NCBI GenBank assembly: GCA_902795765.1
Contig: CADBMQ010000048.1
Coordinates: forward strand, 1 to 11,619
DNA: 11,619 nt
Direction of reading: 5' to 3'
Source of the DNA: Oscillospiraceae bacterium
Lineage (GTDB): Bacteria; Bacillota; Clostridia; Oscillospirales; Acutalibacteraceae
Shown in pieces: positions 6,787 to 11,619 of the stretch (position 1 is the first letter of the stretch; the number at the start of each line of letters is the position of its first letter). The notes below the pieces were generated by a model. It was given only the letters and a program-made list of their open reading frames with translations, did no database searches and had not been told where the DNA came from. Both the position numbers and the translations under genes were made by a program.

Positions 6787-8022
6787 ATGGCAAAAACAAA
6801 AAAAGAAATCAAAAAGGTAGTTCTCGCTTACTCGGGTGGTTTGGATACTTCAATCATCATCCCGTGGCTTAAAGAAAACTACAACAACTGTGAGGTTGTT
6901 GCCGTATCCGGCGACGTTGGACAAGGTACTGAACTTGACGGTCTTGAAGAAAAGGCTATCGCAACAGGTGCTTCTAAACTCTACATCGAAGACCTCACAA
7001 AGGAATTTATCGAAGACTACGTTTACCCGACTCTTAAAGCAGGTGCAGTTTACGAGGAAGATTATCTTCTCGGTACTTCTTTCGCTCGTCCGAGCATCGC
7101 AAAGAGAATTGTTGAAATCGCTATCGCAGAAGGTGCTGATGCTATCTGCCACGGTTGCACAGGTAAGGGTAACGACCAGGTAAGATTTGAGCTTGCTATC
7201 AAGGCATTCGCTCCTGATATGGAGATTATCGCTCCTTGGAGAACTTGGGAACTCAAATCTCGTGAAGAAGAAATCGAATATGCTGAGGCTCACAACATTC
7301 CGCTTAAAATCAACCGTGAGACTAACTACTCAAAGGATAAGAACCTTTGGCACTTGTCACACGAAGGCCTTGATTTGGAAGATCCGGCTAACGAGCCTAT
7401 GTATAATAAAGAAGGATTCCTCGAAATGGGCGTTTCTCCCGAAATGGCTCCCGATGAACCTACATATATCACTCTTTCTTTCGAGAAAGGTATTCCGACC
7501 AAACTTGACGGCGTTGAGCTTGACGGTCCTGCTATGGTTGCTGCACTTAACAAAGTTGGTGGCGAAAACGGTATCGGTCTCGCTGACTTGGTTGAGAACA
7601 GACTTGTTGGTATGAAATCAAGAGGTGTTTACGAAACTCCCGGTGGTACAATTCTCTACCACGCTCACAAAGTTCTCGAAACTCTCTGCCTTGATAGAGA
7701 TACTCAACACTACAAAGAACTCGTTGCTAAAAAGTATGCTGAGTTGGTTTACTATGGTCAGTGGTTCACTCCTTTGAGAGAGGCTCTTGACGCTTTCGTT
7801 GACAAGACTCAGGAAACTGTTACAGGCGAAGTTAAATTGAAGCTCTACAAAGGTAACATCATCAACGCAGGTACAACTTCTCCGTATTCACTCTATGACC
7901 CGGAGGTTGCTACTTTCGACGAGGACGATGTTTACGATCAAAACGATTCAGCAGGATTTATCAACTTGTTCGGTCTCCCGATCAAAGTTAGAGCGAAACT
8001 TTCGCAGAATTGGGATAAATAA
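6787..8022 (+). CDS. argG: Argininosuccinate synthase
   Basis: ArgG joins citrulline and aspartate at the cost of ATP to give argininosuccinate, the seventh step of arginine synthesis, in the cytoplasm. At 411 residues it has the normal family length. The N-terminal PP-loop AYSGGLDTS (14-22) binds ATP. Other family blocks are GDVGQG (about 42-47), [14 protein letters not shown] in the aspartate/citrulline site, [12 protein letters not shown], and the C-terminal [14 protein letters not shown] segment. The ATG follows GGAAGGGAAG (6769-6778) at good spacing. It is the promoter-proximal gene of a two-gene operon with argH, the two overlapping by one base (TAATG). Codon choice is more biased toward a few preferred codons than in neighbouring genes, in keeping with high expression. 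Identification is secure. Confidence 0.98.
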   Translation: MAKTKKEIKKVVLAYSGGLDTSIIIPWLKENYNNCEVVAVSGDVGQGTELDGLEEKAIATGASKLYIEDLTKEFIEDYVYPTLKAGAVYEEDYLLGTSFARPSIAKRIVEIAIAEGADAICHGCTGKGNDQVRFELAIKAFAPDMEIIAPWRTWELKSREEEIEYAEAHNIPLKINRETNYSKDKNLWHLSHEGLDLEDPANEPMYNKEGFLEMGVSPEMAPDEPTYITLSFEKGIPTKLDGVELDGPAMVAALNKVGGENGIGLADLVENRLVGMKSRGVYETPGGTILYHAHKVLETLCLDRDTQHYKELVAKKYAELVYYGQWFTPLREALDAFVDKTQETVTGEVKLKLYKGNIINAGTTSPYSLYDPEVATFDEDDVYDQNDSAGFINLFGLPIKVRAKLSQNWDK

Positions 8023-9395
8023 TGAAATTGTGGGCAGGTCGCTTTAAAAGCGAAATTGATAAAAAAACCAACGATTTCAACTCGTCAATTCCGTTCGACT
8101 GCCGAATGGTTAATGACGATATTAAAGGCTCTATGGCACACGCAACTATGCTTGGAGCGCAGGGTATTATTTCAGAAGCAGACCGTGATACTATTTTGAG
8201 CGGTCTGCAAGGAATACTCGATGATATTGCATCGGGTGCTCTCGAAATTGATATGACTGCCGAGGATGTTCACACCTTTGTTGAGGCGGAACTTACCTCT
8301 CGTGTTGGCGATGCAGGTAAGCGCTTGCACACTGCTCGTTCTCGTAACGATCAGGTTGCTCTCGACGTTCGCTTGTATCTGCTCGGCAAATGTGATGAAC
8401 TCACAACGAGTGTTCGCTCACTTTTGAAAGTGATTACCGACAAGGCAGAATTGTATGCAGATACTGTTATGCCTGGTTATACCCATTTGCAACGTGCGCA
8501 ACCGATTACTTTCGGTCATCATTTGATGGCATACGCAGAGATGTTCTGCCGTGACTTGGAGCGTATCGCTGATTGCAGAAAACGTATGAACATTTCTCCG
8601 CTCGGCTCTGCTGCTCTTGCGGGTACGACATATCCGCTCGACCGTGAGGCTGTTGCGAAAACTCTCGGTATGGACGGTGTCACAAACAACAGTCTTGACG
8701 GTGTTTCCGACCGTGATTTCGTTGTTGAATTGATGAGCGCTTGCTCGCTCATTATGGTGCATTTGTCACGATTCTCCGAAGAGATGATTCTTTGGTGCTC
8801 GTGGGAGTTCAAGTTTGTTGAACTTGACGATGCTTTTTCAACAGGCTCGTCCATTATGCCACAAAAGAAAAATCCCGATATTGCCGAACTCGTTCGTGGT
8901 AAGAGCGGTCGTGTTTTTGGCGATTTGGTTGCTATGCTTACCGCACTCAAAGGTTTGCCGCTTGCATATAACAAAGATATGCAGGAAGATAAGGAAGCCG
9001 TTTTTGATGCGGTTGATACTGTGCTTATCTGCACAGATACTTTCACTGCAATGCTCGACACCATTTCTGTCTACAAGGACAATATGCGTGCCGCTGCTGC
9101 AAAAGGATTTATAAATGCTACCGACTGTGCCGACTATTTGGTTGGCAAAGGTTTGCCGTTCCGTGATGCCTATAAGGCTGTCGGCTCGCTCGTTGCTTAC
9201 TGCATTGACAATGGCAAAACTCTCGAAACTATCAGTCTTGACGAGTATAAGTCGGTTTGCGATATGTTTGATAATGACGTTTACGAGGCTATCAATCTCG
9301 ATATGTGTGTTAAGCGTCGTACTGTTAAGGGTGGTCCGGCTCCCGAATGTGTTCGCCGTGAAGTTGCGGCAATGCGTGAAAAACTCTCATTTTGA
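8022..9395 (+). CDS. argH: Argininosuccinate lyase
   Basis: ArgH splits argininosuccinate into arginine and fumarate, the last step of arginine synthesis. At 457 residues it is full length for the fumarase/aspartase superfamily. The N-terminal KLWAGRF is typical. The three conserved regions are present: HTARSRNDQ (103-111), GYTHLQRAQP (152-161) with the catalytic-site His155, and the superfamily signature GSSIMPQKKNPD (275-286), whose serine lies on the flexible catalytic loop. The start codon overlaps the last base of the argG stop (TAATG), so translation is probably coupled. No separate promoter is seen. Three hairpins follow the stop, the last being a terminator. Confidence 0.98.
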   Translation: MKLWAGRFKSEIDKKTNDFNSSIPFDCRMVNDDIKGSMAHATMLGAQGIISEADRDTILSGLQGILDDIASGALEIDMTAEDVHTFVEAELTSRVGDAGKRLHTARSRNDQVALDVRLYLLGKCDELTTSVRSLLKVITDKAELYADTVMPGYTHLQRAQPITFGHHLMAYAEMFCRDLERIADCRKRMNISPLGSAALAGTTYPLDREAVAKTLGMDGVTNNSLDGVSDRDFVVELMSACSLIMVHLSRFSEEMILWCSWEFKFVELDDAFSTGSSIMPQKKNPDIAELVRGKSGRVFGDLVAMLTALKGLPLAYNKDMQEDKEAVFDAVDTVLICTDTFTAMLDTISVYKDNMRAAAAKGFINATDCADYLVGKGLPFRDAYKAVGSLVAYCIDNGKTLETISLDEYKSVCDMFDNDVYEAINLDMCVKRRTVKGGPAPECVRREVAAMREKLSF

Positions 9396-9404
9396 GTTAG
9401 TTTT

Positions 9405-9497
9405 CTGCCTTCGGGCAGTAGTTCGGATTTAAGTCCCTTCCAAACTAACCTAAATCCGAACAAAACCTCTGTTTTAAAAAACAGAGGTTTTTATTTT
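9405..9497 (+). ncRNA. Structured argH 3' UTR, candidate small RNA pairing with the argG ribosome-binding site
   Basis: Three hairpins stand in a row after the argH stop. The first is CTGCC (9405-9409), a UUCG tetraloop and GGCAG (9414-9418), a C(UUCG)G-closed stem. The second pairs GTTCGGATTTA (9421-9431) perfectly with TAAATCCGAAC (9451-9461) around a 19-base loop. The third is the terminator. The second loop contains TCCCTTCCAAA (9434-9444), the exact complement of TTTGGAAGGGA (6766-6776), which is the argG ribosome-binding region. C-rich loops that bind Shine-Dalgarno sequences are a known small-RNA strategy in Gram-positive bacteria. No promoter was found at the end of argH, so any small RNA would come from processing of the argGH transcript. 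The structure is directly visible; the regulatory role is inferred. Confidence 0.4.
9462..9497 (+). terminator. Intrinsic terminator of argGH
   Basis: AAAACCTCTGTTT (9462-9474) pairs with AAACAGAGGTTTT (9479-9491) around a four-base loop, followed by a T-rich tail to 9497. This is a strong rho-independent terminator about 70 bases after the argH stop. Confidence 0.88.
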
Positions 9498-9777
9498 GCA
9501 AATTTTGTGCGAGATTAACTATCTTCACGAAACAAAAACACAGGTTACTATCAAGGAAACCGACAGTAGTTTTGCGAAGATTTCGTATTATATCGACAAT
9601 CATCTTTTTGAAAATATCACGCTTAAAAAGTTGGCAAATGGCGTGTTTTTGTCGGAAAAGTGCGTTTGCAACACCATAAAAAGGCACTCGGGTATGACGT
9701 ATCGAAAGTTTGTTGCGACCGTGAAAATATGTAAAAAATACCACTTCAATTTGAAGTGGTATTTCTTTTTTAGTTAG
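9496..9777 (+). pseudogene. Truncated AraC-family DNA-binding remnant
   Basis: The open frame encodes up to 93 residues starting at a TTG inside the T-tract of the argGH terminator, with no ribosome-binding site. Residues about 29-80 resemble the first half of an AraC-type DNA-binding domain: an ISYYIDNHLFENITLKKLA helix, the first helix-turn-helix (FLSEKCVCNTIKRHSGMTYRKF), then the start of the linker helix. The second helix-turn-helix, needed in a normal domain of about 100 residues, is missing. The similarity stops at base 9735, exactly where the next terminator stem begins, and the remaining codons are read through that hairpin. No sensor domain precedes it. It is most simply a decayed gene fragment; a short expressed regulator is possible but less likely. 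Confidence 0.55.
9736..9770. terminator. Bidirectional terminator between the AraC remnant and the deacetylase gene
   Basis: AAATACCACTTCAA (9736-9749) pairs with TTGAAGTGGTATTT (9751-9764); the actual loop is about three to five bases. The plus strand continues CTTTTT and the minus strand TTTTTT, so it can stop transcription both ways. Its main job is probably to end the minus-strand deacetylase gene, whose stop codon is at 9774-9776. Confidence 0.85.
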
Positions 9778-10688
9778 AGAATTTTTTGCAGTAGCGCTTT
9801 TAAATCGAGAATGTCAAACTTGCCGTTGTTGTCAATGTCGCAAGTTGCAAGGTCTCCGCTTTTGCCGTCTGCCACGAGTCGCAACATCGCTTGTAAGTCA
9901 AGCGAATTTACCTTTTTATCGCCGTTTACATCACCTTTGATTTTTTGGGGTGCAGTTGTTGTGGTGGTTGACGGTGCAGGTTGACGTTTTACAACAGACC
10001 ATTGACGGTCGAGCGTCATTTCTTGATTTTGCTTTTCAAAAAGCTCATCGATTGTCACAAACTCATAGCCGTCTGCGAGCAAGTCGGGTATTATAGTTTG
10101 AAGTGCTTCGTCTGTTTTATCGTTACCCTCAAAGCAATGAAGCAAAACAATTCTGCCGTCACAAGCGATTTTTTTGACCTGTTGTATTCTCTCCTCGGTG
10201 GAAACACTTTGATTCCAATCGCTTGTGCCATCACCGCCCATCATCGGCACGGGGAAATCAACATAGTCATAAAAGAAAGACGGAATTGTCAAGTTTGGCA
10301 GACGCATAACTGTTGGACGGACTTGAACTTGTTCGTAAATTGCATCCGACACCTTTTTAAAGTCAGCGACAACTTGGTCATAAGTCCAATTTTTCATATC
10401 TGCGTGGTTCCAACTGTGTGACGCAATTTGGCAACCCTGATTTACCATTTTTTTGAGTGTTCGCTGATTTGAACTGTTGACTCTTTCGCCAATAACAAAG
10501 AAAGTTGCAGGTACATTGAAGTCACGAAGTGTGCGAAGTATGTTTTCGCAAGTTGTGCCGTTTGGTCCGTCATCAAATGTTAGTGCGATATACTTTTTAT
10601 TTGTTTCGGCACTAACCGATGCAGTTTGGATTGTTGCAACTGCGAAAATCATTGAGATTGCGAGTATTAGTGAAATATACTTTTTCAT
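9774..10688 (-). CDS. Secreted CE4 polysaccharide deacetylase with C-terminal type I dockerin
   Basis: This 304-residue protein has a signal peptide (1-27, cleavage after SVSA), a NodB-fold carbohydrate esterase family 4 domain (about 31-220), a short Pro/Ser/Thr linker (TTTTT at 241-245) and a dockerin (about 250-304). Catalytic motifs are TFDDGP (37-42; general base and metal Asp), HSWNH (91-95; metal ligands), RLP (129-131) for motif 3, DWN (157-159) for motif 4 and LLH (182-184) with His184. The dockerin has two EF-hand-like calcium loops, GDVNGDKKVNSLDLQAML (252-269) and CDIDNNGKFDILDLKALL (283-300). Enzymes of this type remove acetyl groups from xylan, chitooligosaccharides or peptidoglycan; the dockerin favours a plant-polysaccharide substrate on a cellulosome-like complex. 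Motif 3 is RLPN where RPPY is common. It has its own promoter and terminator. Confidence 0.92.
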   Translation of the reverse strand: MKKYISLILAISMIFAVATIQTASVSAETNKKYIALTFDDGPNGTTCENILRTLRDFNVPATFFVIGERVNSSNQRTLKKMVNQGCQIASHSWNHADMKNWTYDQVVADFKKVSDAIYEQVQVRPTVMRLPNLTIPSFFYDYVDFPVPMMGGDGTSDWNQSVSTEERIQQVKKIACDGRIVLLHCFEGNDKTDEALQTIIPDLLADGYEFVTIDELFEKQNQEMTLDRQWSVVKRQPAPSTTTTTAPQKIKGDVNGDKKVNSLDLQAMLRLVADGKSGDLATCDIDNNGKFDILDLKALLQKIL

Positions 10689-10725
10689 AATATCAATCCT
10701 TTCCCTGTTTCCAACTATATTTTAC

Positions 10726-10753
10726 ACTATAAATACTAAAAATACAATATCAA
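10726..10753 (-). promoter_or_regulatory. Promoter of the dockerin deacetylase gene
   Basis: On the minus strand TTGATA (10748-10753), a 16-base spacer and TATAGT (10726-10731) lie about 40 bases before the ATG at 10688. A purine-rich AGGGAAAGGA ribosome-binding region follows. Just upstream (10757-10783) the plus strand carries four TTGCA words starting at 10757, 10763, 10770 and 10779, which may be a regulator site or AT-rich chance. Confidence 0.6.
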
Positions 10754-10805
10754 ATGTTGCATTTGCACATTGCAATTTTTGCACAAAATCGGCATAATAA
10801 ACAAA

Positions 10806-10831
10806 GAACGCTCCGAATAATCGGAGCGTTC
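10806..10831 (-). terminator. Intrinsic terminator of the CE2-like esterase gene
   Basis: GAACGCTCCGA (10806-10816) and TCGGAGCGTTC (10821-10831) form an 11-bp GC-rich stem with a four-base loop. On the minus strand it is followed by TTTGTTTATT. It lies about 20 bases after the esterase stop codon and separates that gene from the deacetylase gene, which has its own promoter. Confidence 0.85.
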
Positions 10832-10851
10832 CTTGTTTGGGAATAAGGAAA

Positions 10852-11619
10852 TTAAAGCAGTTTAAAAAGCAATGCTTTAATATCGAGAACATCAATTTTC
10901 TTATCGTTGTTCATATCGCAAGTTTCCAAATCTCCACCCTTACCTGCTGACACGATTTTGAGCAATGCCTGTAAGTCGAGTGTGTTTACTTTGCCGTCAC
11001 CATTTACATCGCCCTTGGTCTTAGGACTGCCTTTTACCCAGCCTTGCGAATCAATGTACTGGCTGAGAACTTGTGCTGCCGCTGCCTGACCTTCTGCATT
11101 CGGGTGACCTGCACCACCACTTGTATTATACGGAAGTTCGAGTGAATACAAGTTGCTATATGTCTGTTTGAGTTCGTTGATTACCATCGGGATAGTTGTA
11201 TTTTTGCTATCGCTAAATGTTTTGCTCGGAGATACCATCATACCATAGCACCAAACAATCGGAACATTGCCGTTGTTTGCGATAACCTGATTCAAAAGTG
11301 TCTTTGCATTTGCTTTCAAAGTTACGAGAGTGCTATCACGCTCTGCTACCGAAAGGCTACCAAATCTGTTGATGTCGTTTGTCATAAGATTGATTACAAC
11401 AACGTTTGCTTTTCTTGTCGGAGTATAGAGAACTGATTTATTTCTGTAATAGCTTGTGCTCGGATACATATCTTTGAGGTTTACAGAATAGTTCAAAACT
11501 ACACCTGCGCCACCTTGTGCTACAACAGAAAGGTCTGTTCCGAGAGTGTCTGCTGTGAGATATGCATAACTGAGTGTTGCGTCCGAATGTATCGGAGCGA
11601 TACCGCCTGTCTGATATGC
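10852..11619 (-). CDS. Secreted CE2-like SGNH acetylesterase with C-terminal type I dockerin (N-terminus beyond window)
   Basis: The frame runs to the right edge of the window, showing 255 C-terminal residues; the signal peptide and nucleophile-serine block lie outside. An in-frame TTG at 11496 is internal, not the start, because similarity continues upstream (HSDATLSYAYLTADTLG). The visible part follows carbohydrate esterase family 2: AQGGAGVVLNY, VVVINLMTNDIN (about 73-84; oxyanion Asn of the GTND-like block), VWCYGMM (about 122-128) and GGAGHPNAEG with the catalytic His at about 172. The usual SGNH Asp three residues before that His is Gly, as reported for some CE2 enzymes that use a Ser-His dyad. 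The dockerin (about 201-255) has GDVNGDGKVNTLDLQALL and CDMNNDKKIDVLDIKALL. It likely deacetylates xylan or other plant glycans in a cohesin-dockerin complex. Confidence 0.88.
   Translation of the reverse strand, partial: AYQTGGIAPIHSDATLSYAYLTADTLGTDLSVVAQGGAGVVLNYSVNLKDMYPSTSYYRNKSVLYTPTRKANVVVINLMTNDINRFGSLSVAERDSTLVTLKANAKTLLNQVIANNGNVPIVWCYGMMVSPSKTFSDSKNTTIPMVINELKQTYSNLYSLELPYNTSGGAGHPNAEGQAAAAQVLSQYIDSQGWVKGSPKTKGDVNGDGKVNTLDLQALLKIVSAGKGGDLETCDMNNDKKIDVLDIKALLFKLL

Noticed and set aside
6850..7293. Long antisense ORF opposite argG
   Set aside because: It is a shadow of the strongly biased argG codons, with no ribosome-binding site and a low-complexity, unfamiliar translation.
8519..9064. 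181-codon antisense ORF opposite argH
   Set aside because: The Ser- and Arg-rich translation has no recognisable domain, and argH is certain in the other strand.
11494..11496. TTG as the start of the CE2-like esterase gene
   Set aside because: The frame stays open to the window edge and family-like sequence continues upstream, so the gene is simply cut by the window.
1..11619. CRISPR arrays, tRNA or rRNA genes, insertion sequences, phage genes, riboswitches
   Set aside because: I looked for regular spaced repeats, transposase-like frames, cloverleaf-like sequences and long structured leaders, and saw none that could be supported.

Overview
The window looks like a low-GC, spore-forming, fibre- or starch-degrading Clostridia member, most like Ruminococcus and its relatives in the Oscillospiraceae. 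Three things point there: a GerA-type germinant receptor operon, two secreted carbohydrate esterases ending in type I dockerins, and the start of a secreted protein with a cohesin-like fold. The genus is inferred from gene content, not from a marker gene.

Layout. Bases 1-278 (minus) hold the N-terminus of a secreted cohesin-like protein with a strong sigma-A-type promoter. After a divergent AT-rich gap with a 14-bp perfect palindrome, a four-gene plus-strand operon (about 555-4207) encodes germinant receptor subunits in the order A, C, a 54-residue two-helix membrane protein, and B. It meets a minus-strand pair (4204-6556) at a bidirectional terminator whose loop holds both stop codons. That pair encodes a membrane-anchored protein of unknown function and an O-antigen ligase/polymerase-like multipass protein. 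Divergent from it, argG and argH (6787-9395) encode the last two steps of arginine synthesis. They are followed by three hairpins, the last a terminator, and then a truncated AraC-type DNA-binding remnant. The right end (9774-11619, minus) carries a CE4 polysaccharide deacetylase and a CE2-like SGNH esterase, each with a C-terminal dockerin and its own terminator.

How the parts fit. The A, B, C and small subunits would form one nutrient-sensing receptor in the spore inner membrane. The two dockerin esterases probably remove acetyl groups from plant polysaccharides while docked on cohesin scaffolds; the left-edge cohesin-like protein may belong to the same machinery. ArgG and ArgH act in sequence and are translationally coupled.

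The most unusual signal is RNA-level. A hairpin in the argH 3' untranslated region presents, in its loop, an 11-base sequence perfectly complementary to the argG ribosome-binding region. This suggests feedback or a 3'UTR-derived small RNA. The second is the small two-helix ORF inside the germination operon, which resembles the accessory D subunits of some Bacillus receptors.
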